Positions 32,781 to 41,106 of a stretch of DNA of 64,000 bases are shown one piece after another; the first letter of the stretch is position 1, and the number at the start of each line of letters is the position of its first letter. The position numbers and the translations under genes were made by a program. Source of the stretch: Sinanaerobacter chloroacetimidivorans (GTDB lineage: Bacteria > Bacillota > Clostridia > Peptostreptococcales > Anaerovoracaceae); the NCBI RefSeq assembly GCF_018128545.1, contig NZ_JAGSND010000017.1, positions 35,697 to 99,696 on the forward strand, in the 5' to 3' direction. Under the pieces are notes generated by a model. That model did no database searches. It was not told where the DNA came from and was given only the letters and a program-made list of their open reading frames with translations.

Positions 32781-33638
32781 ATGGATAAAGCTTTAAAAAA
32801 TAAGAGAATTATTACTGTTGCAACAACCGGTGCATGGCCGACAAAGGACAACACACCAAATGTTCCGATTGAACCGGAAGAAATCGCGGAAGAAGTTTAC
32901 AAATGCTGGAAAGCAGGAGCTGCTGTCTGCCATATCCATTGCCGTAATGATGAAGGACGTGCCGCGATGGAATTTCCTAAATTCAAGAAGACAGTTGAAT
33001 TAATTCGTGCACATGAGGACTGTGACATTATCATCAACTTGACGACATCGGGCGGAGTTGGATTAAAAGAAGAGGACCGTATCAAACCGTTCTATGAGCT
33101 AAAACCCGACATGGCTTCCTATGATTGCGGCTCCATGAACTGGCTTCATACATCAGTGTTTGAGAATCACCCATCCTTCCTTGAGAAAATTGGTACATTG
33201 ATGCAGGAAGTCAATGTAAAACCTGAAATTGAAGCCTTTGACCCAGGTATGATTTACAATGCGGCATATTATTTGAAAAAAGGAATCTTAAAAGCGCCTG
33301 CTCATTTTCAGTTCTGTATGGGTTGTGCCGGTGGAATTGCAGCTACAACAAAGAATCTTGTATTCATGAAAGATATTATGGATGAAGTAGCGCCCGGTTC
33401 AACATGGAGCGCATTCGGTGTCGGACAGGGTGCGATGGAAATCATGTATGCAGCAGTAGCTATGGGCGGTCACATTCGTGTTGGGATGGAAGATAATGTG
33501 CTTTATAAAAAAGGTGTTCTTGCAGAAAGCAATGTGCAGTTTGTAGAACGTGCAAAGAGGGTTATCGAAGAGTTCACCTGCGAAGTTGCAACTCCTGCAG
33601 AAGCTCGTGAGATCCTTGGCCTTCCGGCGAAAAAATAA
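32781..33638 (+). CDS. Beta-keto acid cleavage enzyme (BKACE), probable triacetate acetoacetate-lyase
   Basis: A 285-residue BKACE (DUF849) enzyme. The zinc ligands are His51 and His53 in AAVCHIHCRND. INLTTSGGVGL, MASYDCGSMNW, EAFDPGMIY and FGVGQGAMEI are the other family blocks. The family uses acetyl-CoA to cleave a 3-keto acid into acetoacetate and a new CoA ester. The founding member acts in lysine fermentation, but no lysine genes are here. With the preceding genes, the expected substrate is 3,5-dioxohexanoate, yielding acetoacetate and acetoacetyl-CoA. GAGG lies 9 bp before ATG 32781; an ATG at 32775 is too close to it. Confidence 0.85.
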   Translation: MDKALKNKRIITVATTGAWPTKDNTPNVPIEPEEIAEEVYKCWKAGAAVCHIHCRNDEGRAAMEFPKFKKTVELIRAHEDCDIIINLTTSGGVGLKEEDRIKPFYELKPDMASYDCGSMNWLHTSVFENHPSFLEKIGTLMQEVNVKPEIEAFDPGMIYNAAYYLKKGILKAPAHFQFCMGCAGGIAATTKNLVFMKDIMDEVAPGSTWSAFGVGQGAMEIMYAAVAMGGHIRVGMEDNVLYKKGVLAESNVQFVERAKRVIEEFTCEVATPAEAREILGLPAKK

Positions 33639-33667
33639 TTTTCAGTTGATAACAAGGAGATTGGCTT

Positions 33668-33856
33668 ATGAGCTGGGGCGCATTATATATGTATTATCGT
33701 TGCCCGGAATGCAATAAATTGTTCAAGTATGGAATTGACCTTATTGCTGAATACGGTGATGAATATGGAAATTGTCCTGATTGTAACGTGATGGGAGAAT
33801 ATATTACAGAAGGTGCACGTATTCCAGACGATTTGAAGTATGAAGAAGTGGACTAG
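33668..33856 (+). CDS. Small zinc-ribbon protein inside the operon
   Basis: A 62-residue protein, MSWGALYMYYRCPEC at the start, with two CxxC pairs (YRCPECNK and GNCPDCNV) about 20 residues apart, a rubredoxin-like zinc ribbon, and an acidic tail ending DDLKYEEVD. A good ribosome site (CAAGGAG) precedes it. It fits between the BKACE and CoA-transferase genes with gaps of 29 and 26 bp, so it is a real operon member. Its function is unknown: it may be a metal chaperone, a partner of one of the enzymes or an electron carrier. Confidence 0.8.
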   Translation: MSWGALYMYYRCPECNKLFKYGIDLIAEYGDEYGNCPDCNVMGEYITEGARIPDDLKYEEVD

Positions 33857-33882
33857 ACCTCCCATCAGAAAGGCATATCACT

Positions 33883-34563
33883 ATGAAATCAAAAATGATG
33901 ACAGCACAGGAAGCGGTTTCCAGGATTTCAGATGGAGCCACTGTTATGGTAGGCGGCTTCATGGCCTGCGGAACCCCGGAGATCCTGATTGATGCCCTCG
34001 TGGAAAGAAATGTTAAAAATTTGACAATAATTTGCAATGATGCAGGCGTACCGGGAAGAGGGGTTGGAAAGCTCTTGTCAAATGGGCAGATCAAGACACT
34101 GATTGCTTCCCATGTTGGGCTCAATCCTGAGGTAGCTCAAAGAATGAACACCGATGCAGAGGAAGACAAGCTGGAATGCATCCTCGTTCCCCAGGGAACG
34201 CTGGCAGAGCGTATCAGAGCAGGAGGAGCCGGCCTAGGCGGGTTCCTGACACCAACGGGAGTAGGAACCATCGTTGCTGAAGGCAAGCAGGTTATCAACG
34301 TTGACGGCAGAGACTATCTTCTGGAAAAGCCATTGAAAGCTGACTTTGCTCTGATCAGAGGCTCAGTAACCGATCAATTCGGAAACACCCTATATAACGG
34401 AACTACCAGAACCTTCAATCCAATGATGGCAACCGCAGCTGATTATGTAATCGTCGGGACCTGCGAGATCGTAGAAATTGGTGAAATCGATCCGAACAGC
34501 GTGGTGACATCCGGAATCTTCGTGGATGCAATCGTAGGAGGTGAACAACCATGGCAAATCTAA
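33883..34563 (+). CDS. Acetoacetate-type CoA-transferase, subunit A
   Basis: A 226-residue subunit A of the 3-oxoacid CoA-transferase family (AtoD/ScoA-like). MTAQEAVSRISDGATVMVGGFMACGTPE contains the glycine-rich CoA site, followed by GLNPEVAQRMN, VPQGTLAERIRAGGAGLGGFLTPTGVGT and DFALIRG. It overlaps subunit B by 13 bp, implying coupled translation. In the operon it would move CoA from acetyl- or butyryl-CoA to the acetoacetate released by the lyase. The substrate specificity is inferred. Confidence 0.92.
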   Translation: MKSKMMTAQEAVSRISDGATVMVGGFMACGTPEILIDALVERNVKNLTIICNDAGVPGRGVGKLLSNGQIKTLIASHVGLNPEVAQRMNTDAEEDKLECILVPQGTLAERIRAGGAGLGGFLTPTGVGTIVAEGKQVINVDGRDYLLEKPLKADFALIRGSVTDQFGNTLYNGTTRTFNPMMATAADYVIVGTCEIVEIGEIDPNSVVTSGIFVDAIVGGEQPWQI

Positions 34564-35210
34564 AGGAAATCATCGCAGCAAGAGTTGCCAAGGAATTAAA
34601 GGACGGAGACGTGGTGAACCTTGGTATCGGTCTTCCTACCATGGTGGCGAATTTCCTGCCGGAAGGAGTCCACATTGTACTGCAGTCCGAGAATGGTATC
34701 ATGGGAATGGGTGCCGCAGCAGAAAAAGGCAGTGAAAATGTTGATGTTGTCAATGCCGGGGCACAATACGTAACCGTAAACCCAGGAGCCATGTTCTTTG
34801 ACAGTGCCACCTCCTTCGGGATTATTCGAGGAGGTCATGTGGATGCCACGATCCTCGGTGCACTGGAGGTAGACCAGCACGGAAATCTCGCCAACTGGAT
34901 CGTACCGGGTAAGATGGTGCCGGGCATGGGGGGAGCGATGGACCTGGTGGTTGGTGCCAAAAAGGTGATCGTGGCAATGCAGCATACGCAGAAGGGCGTG
35001 CATAAGATTCTGAAAGAGTGCAGATTGCCATACACTGCTGTCAACGTGGTGGACATGATCATTACCGAAATGGGTGTCATGGAAATCACAAAAGACGGCA
35101 TCGTCTTAAAGGAAGTGAATTCGGGATACACCATTGAAGATGTGCAAAATGCAACGGAAGCGGAATTAATCGTCAGCCCTGAACTGAAGGAGGCCGGTGA
35201 AGCTGTATAA
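34551..35210 (+). CDS. Acetoacetate-type CoA-transferase, subunit B
   Basis: A 219-residue subunit B (AtoA/ScoB-like). The catalytic glutamate is Glu47 in LQSENGIMGMG, which forms the glutamyl-CoA thioester. NLGIGLPTMVANFLP and GGHVDATILGALEVDQHGNLANW are family blocks. The ATG is preceded by GGAGGTG inside the end of subunit A. With subunit A it makes the transferase that activates acetoacetate to acetoacetyl-CoA, joining the ring-cleavage products to thiolase and butyrate metabolism. Confidence 0.94.
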   Translation: MANLKEIIAARVAKELKDGDVVNLGIGLPTMVANFLPEGVHIVLQSENGIMGMGAAAEKGSENVDVVNAGAQYVTVNPGAMFFDSATSFGIIRGGHVDATILGALEVDQHGNLANWIVPGKMVPGMGGAMDLVVGAKKVIVAMQHTQKGVHKILKECRLPYTAVNVVDMIITEMGVMEITKDGIVLKEVNSGYTIEDVQNATEAELIVSPELKEAGEAV

Positions 35211-35238
35211 GCTTTATGCAACCTTGAAATTACGCTTG

Positions 35239-35313
35239 ACCGTCACTATGGAGATGCAGTATGCTTTCATTTGATATGCAGATAAAAGCTTAGGCATTGA
35301 CGGTAATTTTATT
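35239..35313 (+). terminator. Inverted repeat between CoA-transferase and MFS genes, possible attenuator
   Basis: ACCGTCA (35239-35245) pairs with TGACGGT (35298-35304), followed by AATTTTATT. The AAATTAC at 35227 could extend the pairing with a bulge. The long 52-nt loop makes this a weak or conditional terminator. The whole 258-bp gap (35211-35468) otherwise shows no gene, and the MFS gene may have its own promoter in it. Confidence 0.35.
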
Positions 35314-35468
35314 CTAAAGCTTACCAGTAAAACCAAACATTGAAAGAATAAAAAATTTTAATTAATTTCCAAATTAGAAACTCCGATAATTCCAGAACTG
35401 CTCTGGACTTGTCAAACAGGTATTATGAATAAGTTGTAATGAAAAATAGTATAATGGAGGATTATTCA

Positions 35469-36764
35469 ATGGCGAATAATAAAAAGAACAGCATAATCAG
35501 TGGCTTCAGCCGCAGCGGATGGGGAGTTATTTTATATTGTGCAGCAATGTTTTGGTTTTACGTTGGAATGGTTAATGACGGTTCAAATATCACGGCACCT
35601 GCCTTTGCAGACAAAACGGGAATTGATTATTCCTTAGTGCTGAGTATGGGTACTGTTGCCGGTTTGGTAGGTTTTGTGTTCTTTCTCATTTTCGGGCAAA
35701 TTAACATCAAAATCGGGCCTAAAAAGACGTCTGGTATCTGCTTGTTCTTGGCCGGAGCTTTTTATATCGGTTTAGGCCTGTCCACTTCCCTGGTGGCGTA
35801 TGCAGTGTGCCTTTGCGTGATAACCGGATCTGTTATGTCAGGTGGATATATTGCCGGTGGTACCCTTGTTGCAAAATGGTTCCCTAAAAAGAAAGGTATC
35901 GTAATGGGCTATACAACCATGGGTCATAATCTGGCATCTGCATTTTATGTTCCGATGATTGCATTTCTGGTGAATACGTTGGGACTCCAAAAAGGTGTTA
36001 TGGTTCCGTCCGTTTTGGTAATTATCCTTGGAGTGATCGGATTGTTGGCAATTAAAAACACGCCACAGGAAAAAGATGAATATCCGGACAATGTTTCCAA
36101 AGAAATTTACACAAAAGAATATTATGTCGGTCATGAAGAAGATACCACCGGCGGCTGGACTACAGGAAAACTTCTCACAAAACGCGAGTTCTGGCTTGCA
36201 GCAGTAACAACCGGTATCTATCAGCTTGTTACGGTTGGTGTTATGACACAGTTGGTAGTTCGAAACATGCAGCTGGGATTTACTCAAGTACAAGCGATTT
36301 CCATCATGACGGTATTGGCCGCAATCGGTGTTTTCGGATCCTGGCTCTTTGGTGTAATTGACCAGAAATGGGGAACAAAAAAAGCCATGACTGTATTCGG
36401 CTTTTGGTATATTTGTGCCTTGTTAAGCAATGTAACAGAAACTACATGGGGCATTTATCTTTCTGTATTCATGATTGGAATGGCCATCGGCGGATCGGCA
36501 AACTTTACTACTTCACTTCCTGCAGCGATCTTTGGACGACATGGATTTGAAAAGGTAAACAGCGTTATCTTCCCTGTACAAGGAATTATTACCTCATTAA
36601 ATTTCATGTTAAGCGGCATATCCATCGCTGTAACAGGAAGCCTGAGAGGTGCCTATGTGGTCTTCGTTTGTATTTTAGCAGTAAACTTACTGCTGATCAA
36701 ACTTGTAGATGAACATAAATACAATAAGGATTTCATGGTTGAGCATCATGAATTAGAGAATTAA
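35469..36764 (+). CDS. MFS transporter (oxalate/formate antiporter-like family)
   Basis: A 431-residue transporter with about 12 membrane segments. The ATG at 35469 lies 8 bp after TGGAGG; an ATG at 35439 in frame has no ribosome site. GWGVILYCAAMFWFYVGMVNDGSNI at the first helix and GGTLVAKWFPKKKGIVMGYTTMGHN between helices 4 and 5 fit the OFA/monocarboxylate-type MFS group. As the last gene of the operon it probably imports the substrate, phloroglucinol by context, or exports an acid product. A 258-bp gap separates it from the CoA-transferase genes, so it may be separately controlled. Confidence 0.85.
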   Translation: MANNKKNSIISGFSRSGWGVILYCAAMFWFYVGMVNDGSNITAPAFADKTGIDYSLVLSMGTVAGLVGFVFFLIFGQINIKIGPKKTSGICLFLAGAFYIGLGLSTSLVAYAVCLCVITGSVMSGGYIAGGTLVAKWFPKKKGIVMGYTTMGHNLASAFYVPMIAFLVNTLGLQKGVMVPSVLVIILGVIGLLAIKNTPQEKDEYPDNVSKEIYTKEYYVGHEEDTTGGWTTGKLLTKREFWLAAVTTGIYQLVTVGVMTQLVVRNMQLGFTQVQAISIMTVLAAIGVFGSWLFGVIDQKWGTKKAMTVFGFWYICALLSNVTETTWGIYLSVFMIGMAIGGSANFTTSLPAAIFGRHGFEKVNSVIFPVQGIITSLNFMLSGISIAVTGSLRGAYVVFVCILAVNLLLIKLVDEHKYNKDFMVEHHELEN

Positions 36765-36787
36765 AACGTGCATATGGAAACAACCGG

Positions 36788-36816
36788 GCTGCCTCAACTG
36801 AGGCAGCTCTCTTTCT
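36788..36816. terminator. Bidirectional terminator between converging MFS and GH1 genes
   Basis: GCTGCCTCA (36788-36796) and TGAGGCAGC (36799-36807) form a 9-bp stem, followed on the plus strand by TCTCTTTCT. Confidence 0.7.
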
Positions 36817-36822
36817 GCCGTA

Positions 36823-38211
36823 CTACCCAATACTGTTTCCGTTGGTCTTTATCACATCCCGGTACCAGTATCCGGAATCCTTGATGATGCGCCGCTGTGC
36901 CTCGTAATCGATATAAACGAGACCGAAACGCTCGTCGTAGCCGGAGTGCCATTCAAAATTGTCCGTCAGGCTCCAGTGAAAGTAACCCTTTACAGGAATG
37001 CCTTCTTCAACAGCGTGTTTGAGCTGTCTTAAATACCGTTCAAGAAAATCGATACGGTCAGGGTCATGCACCGCCCCGTCCCAAAAGATACGGTCATTAC
37101 AGCTCTGACCATTCTCCGTAATGATCAGAGGAAGCTTGTAGCGTTCATAAAGAAAACGCGGGCCGTAATACATGCATTCCGGTGTGACAGGCCATTTGAG
37201 TGCCGTACGCGGGAAACCCGGCGCTTTTTTTACTTTGCGCCCGCAGGTGTCCACCGGGATGCCGTTGTAAATATTAAGGCCCACAAAGTCCATGGGCTCT
37301 CGAATGATTCGGAGATCTGCGTCTGAAAGGGTATCGTTCAGCAGCCGAAAGGGAGCGACCCAATCGGGATAGCGTCCGAAAACTGCTGCATCCAAAAGCC
37401 ACGTATGAGAAAAAGTCCAGTTCTCATCCGGGGCAAAGGTCGCATCATATGCAGCGTAGTAAGCGGCATGGTGTGCACCCTTTGCTGTAGTATTGCTTGC
37501 AGCTTGCTGTTCTTTGGCCCCATCAGATGCCGGATAACAGATTTTCCCCGTTGAGGCGAAGCCGATTTCCAGGGGGGAAGAGCACGCAGCCCGCATGGCA
37601 GCCACTGCGCCTCCATGTGCAAGCAGTACGTAATGGATGCATTGGACGATCTCCTGCTCGGAAAGCCTTTTGCCAGGGGCGTGCATCCCCGTGCCATAGC
37701 CCAGTCCAAGGAAGCATTGGGGCTCATTCAGAGTGATGTAGTGCTTTACCCGCCCGTCAAAATGCCGTGCAATCAAACCGGCGTATTGGATAAAAGCTTC
37801 AACTGTATTTCTGTTTTGCCAGCCGCCCTCCCGCTCCAAAGCCAGCGGTAGATCCCAGTGGTACAGCGTGACAAAGGGTGTAATTCCGGCAGAGAGGAGT
37901 CCGTCCACCATGCGGTCATAATAGGAAAGGCCCTTTTCGTTCAGGCTCCCGCAGCCTTCAGGAAGAACTCGGGGCCAGCTGATGGAAAAACGGTATGCAT
38001 GCAGCCCAAGTTCGTTCATAATCGCAAGATCTGTTTCGAATCGATGGTAGGTGTCCGATCCAATGTCGCCGGTTTCCCCGTTTTTAATATGGCCTGGTGC
38101 ATGGCAGAAGGCGTCCCAGACGCTCGGCCCTTTTCCATCTTCGTTCCAGGCCCCCTCCACCTGAAAGGCGGCACTGCCTGCGCCCCAAAGAAAATTGGAT
38201 TCAAACGACAT
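36823..38211 (-). CDS. GH1 beta-glucosidase
   Basis: A 462-residue family 1 glycoside hydrolase of normal length, cytoplasmic (no signal peptide). FLWGAGSAAFQVEGAWNEDGKGPSVWD is the GH1 N-terminal signature. The acid/base Glu is in YITLNEPQCF and the nucleophile Glu in LIITENGQS. GYFHWSLTDNFEWHSGYDERFGLVYID is the C-terminal block. The ATG at 38211 has GGAGG inside the four upstream codons, so I prefer it over ATG 38223. It follows the cellobiose phosphorylase gene on the same strand. The pair would split imported cello-oligosaccharides or other beta-glucosides, including flavonoid glucosides; this last is speculative. Confidence 0.94.
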   Translation of the reverse strand: MSFESNFLWGAGSAAFQVEGAWNEDGKGPSVWDAFCHAPGHIKNGETGDIGSDTYHRFETDLAIMNELGLHAYRFSISWPRVLPEGCGSLNEKGLSYYDRMVDGLLSAGITPFVTLYHWDLPLALEREGGWQNRNTVEAFIQYAGLIARHFDGRVKHYITLNEPQCFLGLGYGTGMHAPGKRLSEQEIVQCIHYVLLAHGGAVAAMRAACSSPLEIGFASTGKICYPASDGAKEQQAASNTTAKGAHHAAYYAAYDATFAPDENWTFSHTWLLDAAVFGRYPDWVAPFRLLNDTLSDADLRIIREPMDFVGLNIYNGIPVDTCGRKVKKAPGFPRTALKWPVTPECMYYGPRFLYERYKLPLIITENGQSCNDRIFWDGAVHDPDRIDFLERYLRQLKHAVEEGIPVKGYFHWSLTDNFEWHSGYDERFGLVYIDYEAQRRIIKDSGYWYRDVIKTNGNSIG

Positions 38212-38231
38212 CACTACCTCCATAAATTAGG

Positions 38232-38287
38232 GGCTGCTGAACAAAACGCTGATTGATAAGGCGGCTGTTCAGCAGCCAATATATTGA
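38232..38287 (-). repeat. Long perfect hairpin between the GH94 and GH1 genes
   Basis: GGCTGCTGAACA (38232-38243) and TGTTCAGCAGCC (38276-38287) are perfectly complementary over 12 bp with a 32-nt loop. There is no T run, so it may set relative message stability of the two genes, or be a tiny inverted-repeat element. Confidence 0.6.
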
Positions 38288-38298
38288 GAAAGGCTGAT

Positions 38299-40719
38299 TT
38301 AAAACTCGACTTCTACATGAAGTTCGCTCTTTCCATTTGGAGGGACGGTTAAACTGTCTATCAAGACGCCGTCCACCCAAATCCGGGGATAATTCTGCCC
38401 TGTTCTGCGCGCATGGATGATGTAGCAAGTTCCGCGGAAGAAGCGTTTTGCTGTAAACCCATCCATTTCGTCCGGTAGGCAGGGACAGATCTCAAGTCCG
38501 TCATACTGTGCCCGTATGCCCAGAATATGCTGGCTGATGTTTACATAAGCCCAGGAAGCGGTGCCTGTGAGCCAGCTATTTTTAGCTTCCCCGCTGCGCT
38601 GAGTCTCCCTGCCGGCGATCATTTGGCTGTACACATAAGGTTCGGTACGGTGAATATCGCTTTTATATTCCGTATAGGCGGGGCTGATCAGACGGTATGC
38701 ATCAAAAGCTGCGTTGCCGTCTCCAAGCACTGTATGAGCAATACTGATCCATGGATTATTGTGACAGAAAATACCGCCATTCTCTTTATAGCCGGGCGGA
38801 TAGCTCGTAATCTCTCCCAATTCCTTATGGTATGAGGTATAGCACGGATTGAGCAGCTGGATGCCATGTTCGCTTTCCAGGCGCGCCTTGACACTTTTCA
38901 GCGCTGCTGCGGCATAGCCATCTGTTACGCCGATACCGGCCATAACGCAGAAACCCTGGGGCTCAATATAGATCTGCCCTTCCTTGCATACCTTGCTGCC
39001 AACAGGTCGGGAAAAGGCGTCGTAGGCGCGGAGGAACCACTCGCCGTCCCATCCGTGCTGAAGCACGGCCTGTTCCATTTCAGAAACCGCTGAAAGTACC
39101 TCGCAGGCTTCCTCTGCATCTCCAAAGCGTTTGCACAGCTCAGCGTATTCCCTGCCGTAGAGTACAAACATAGCAGCGATCAAGATGCTCTCCGCCTTGC
39201 CGCTTTCAAAGTTGGTACAGGTTTGGAAGCTTTCGCCGGGATCGGTAGAGAAACAATTCAGGTTCAGACAGTCGTTCCAATCTGCCCGCCCGATCAGCGG
39301 CAGGCCGTGAGGCCCCAAATGCTCTATTGTGTACCGTATGCTGCGTCGAAGATGCTCTAAAAGCGGACGCTCGCTGCCCGGTATATTGTTAAACGGAACC
39401 GACTCCTCTAATATGGAGCTGTCTCCGGTTTCTCGCAGGTAGGCTGCCGTACAGGCTACAAGCCAAAGAGGGTCGTCGTTAAAACCGCTGCCGATATCCG
39501 CATTACCGCGTTTGGTGAGAGGCTGGTACTGGTGGTAGGTGCTGCCATCTTCAAATTGAATGGAGGAAATGTCCAGTATGCGCTGACGAGCATCCTCGGG
39601 AATCAGATGTACAAATCCCAGAAGATCCTGGCAGCTGTCCCGAAAGCCCATCCCGCGTCCTGTACCGCTTTCAAAATAGCTTGCACTGCGGCTCATTAAA
39701 AAGGTTACCATGCATTGATAGGGATGCCAGATGTTGACCATGCGATTTAGCTCTGCTTTGTCGCTTTGGACGGAAAACCGGCTCAGCAGCGTATCCCAGT
39801 GAGCCCTTAGCCTGTTTCGTGCAGCCAAAACGTCTTCGTCGGAAGCAAACCTGGAGATCAGATCCCGGGCTTTCGTCTTATCAATGGAGTTTGGGCCTTC
39901 CCATTTGCATTCCGGATCGTTTTCAACATATCCAAGCATAAAAAGAAGAGTTCTGGTTTCTCCCGGCTGAAGCGTAAGCTCCATCGAATGGGAAGCGATG
40001 GGGGACCAGCCGCAGGCCAGACTGTTGCGGCTCTTCTTTTCCCGTACCGCAAGGGGCAGACTCCAGTCTCCCATGGGTCCCAGAAATGCATCCCGGTCAG
40101 TATCGAAACCCGAGATGTTTGCATTTACATGATAAAAGGCGTAATGATTGCGCCGTTCACGATATTCGGTTTTATGATAAAGGGTGCTGCCATCCTGTTC
40201 CACTTCACCGATGGACAGGTTGCGCTGGAAATTCTGCGCGTCGTCCACTGCGTTCCAGAGGCACCATTCTACAGCACTGAATACCGCAATCTGTTTTTCC
40301 TGGTCTGTTTTATTGATAAGTTCCATATGATGAAGCTCGCAGTTCGAACCGATGGGGACAAAGAAAGTCAAGCTGCAGCCAATCCCGTTTTTTTCACTCT
40401 CGATCACCGAATAGCCGAGTCCGTGCCGGCAGCGGTAGCTGTCGAGCTCTGTTTTGGCAGGAAGGTAGCCAGGGCTCCAGACACAAGACCCATCCCCTAT
40501 GTAATAGAAACGGCTGCCCATATCGGCAGGGACACCGTTATAACGGTATCGGGTAAGCCGCCTTAGCTTGGCATCCTTATAAAAAGAATAGCCTCCGCCG
40601 GTGTTGGAAAGAATGCTGAAAAAATTTTCACTGCCCAAATAATTGATCCACGGCAAGGGGGTATGCGGGGTGGTGATGACATATTCGCGGTTTTCGTCGT
40701 CAAACATTCCATACTGCAT
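38299..40719 (-). CDS. GH94 cellobiose phosphorylase
   Basis: An 806-residue cytoplasmic phosphorylase, matching the length of clostridial cellobiose phosphorylases (about 810). The N-terminus closely resembles that family: YGMFDDENREYVITTP, then FYKDAKLRRLTRYRYN and ELDSYRCRHGLGYSVIE. The catalytic acid is the Asp of RADWNDCLNLN in the (alpha/alpha)6 barrel. GFRDSCQDLLGFVHLIPEDARQRI is another family block. It converts cellobiose and phosphate to alpha-glucose 1-phosphate and glucose, saving ATP. AAAGGAG precedes the ATG. A LacI-type operator half (40820-40828) lies about 100 bp upstream, so it is probably under the divergent LacI regulator. Confidence 0.92.
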   Translation of the reverse strand: MQYGMFDDENREYVITTPHTPLPWINYLGSENFFSILSNTGGGYSFYKDAKLRRLTRYRYNGVPADMGSRFYYIGDGSCVWSPGYLPAKTELDSYRCRHGLGYSVIESEKNGIGCSLTFFVPIGSNCELHHMELINKTDQEKQIAVFSAVEWCLWNAVDDAQNFQRNLSIGEVEQDGSTLYHKTEYRERRNHYAFYHVNANISGFDTDRDAFLGPMGDWSLPLAVREKKSRNSLACGWSPIASHSMELTLQPGETRTLLFMLGYVENDPECKWEGPNSIDKTKARDLISRFASDEDVLAARNRLRAHWDTLLSRFSVQSDKAELNRMVNIWHPYQCMVTFLMSRSASYFESGTGRGMGFRDSCQDLLGFVHLIPEDARQRILDISSIQFEDGSTYHQYQPLTKRGNADIGSGFNDDPLWLVACTAAYLRETGDSSILEESVPFNNIPGSERPLLEHLRRSIRYTIEHLGPHGLPLIGRADWNDCLNLNCFSTDPGESFQTCTNFESGKAESILIAAMFVLYGREYAELCKRFGDAEEACEVLSAVSEMEQAVLQHGWDGEWFLRAYDAFSRPVGSKVCKEGQIYIEPQGFCVMAGIGVTDGYAAAALKSVKARLESEHGIQLLNPCYTSYHKELGEITSYPPGYKENGGIFCHNNPWISIAHTVLGDGNAAFDAYRLISPAYTEYKSDIHRTEPYVYSQMIAGRETQRSGEAKNSWLTGTASWAYVNISQHILGIRAQYDGLEICPCLPDEMDGFTAKRFFRGTCYIIHARRTGQNYPRIWVDGVLIDSLTVPPNGKSELHVEVEF

Positions 40720-40819
40720 TTTACTTTACTCCTTTATATCGCACGCACAATGGCGTTTTTTTGCGTGTTGTACCGGATTGTGTGCTGAAATAGCCCAGAA
40801 AACCGGATACTATGCAACG

Positions 40820-40828
40820 TAATCGTTT
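40820..40828. promoter_or_regulatory. Putative LacI operator near the GH94 promoter
   Basis: TAATCGTTT, the exact reverse complement of AAACGATTA at 40985-40993. The central CG step is typical of LacI-family sites. It lies 100 bp upstream of the leftward GH94 start. Confidence 0.5.
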
Positions 40829-40946
40829 AAGTTTATTGTAATATTACAGGAGTTATGAAAAAAATTCAAGTGATTTTTAAAGTAAAATTGTAAAAAACAT
40901 GCTAAAAACAGCTATTTTTTTAGGAAAAAATTTTTAAATTAGGGTC

Positions 40947-40975
40947 TTGCAATTTCGTTTGGGATGGGATATACT
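40947..40975 (+). promoter_or_regulatory. Promoter of the LacI gene
   Basis: TTGCAA (40947-40952), 17 bp, TATACT (40970-40975). The predicted start near 40982 falls on the AAACGATTA motif, consistent with autorepression. Confidence 0.7.
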
Positions 40976-40984
40976 CATTTACGA

Positions 40985-40993
40985 AAACGATTA
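40985..40993. promoter_or_regulatory. Putative LacI operator at the lacI-type transcript start
   Basis: AAACGATTA, within GAAAACGATTAAG, sits at the predicted transcript start. It also resembles part of a CcpA cre site, so catabolite control is an alternative reading. Confidence 0.5.
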
Positions 40994-41106
40994 AGAAAAA
41001 CTTGTCCTTTTCCTTTCCATAGGCTATAATAGAAATCGATTAGCAGTCCGCCATGAATTTGTTACACAAATTGGGCGAGCTAGTAAATAATACGGAGGGA
41101 TAGCCT

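Noticed and set aside
32781..33638. Assignment of the BKACE enzyme to lysine fermentation (3-keto-5-aminohexanoate cleavage)
   Set aside because: No aminomutase, 3,5-diaminohexanoate dehydrogenase or ammonia-lyase gene is nearby; the neighbours fit the phloroglucinol pathway instead.
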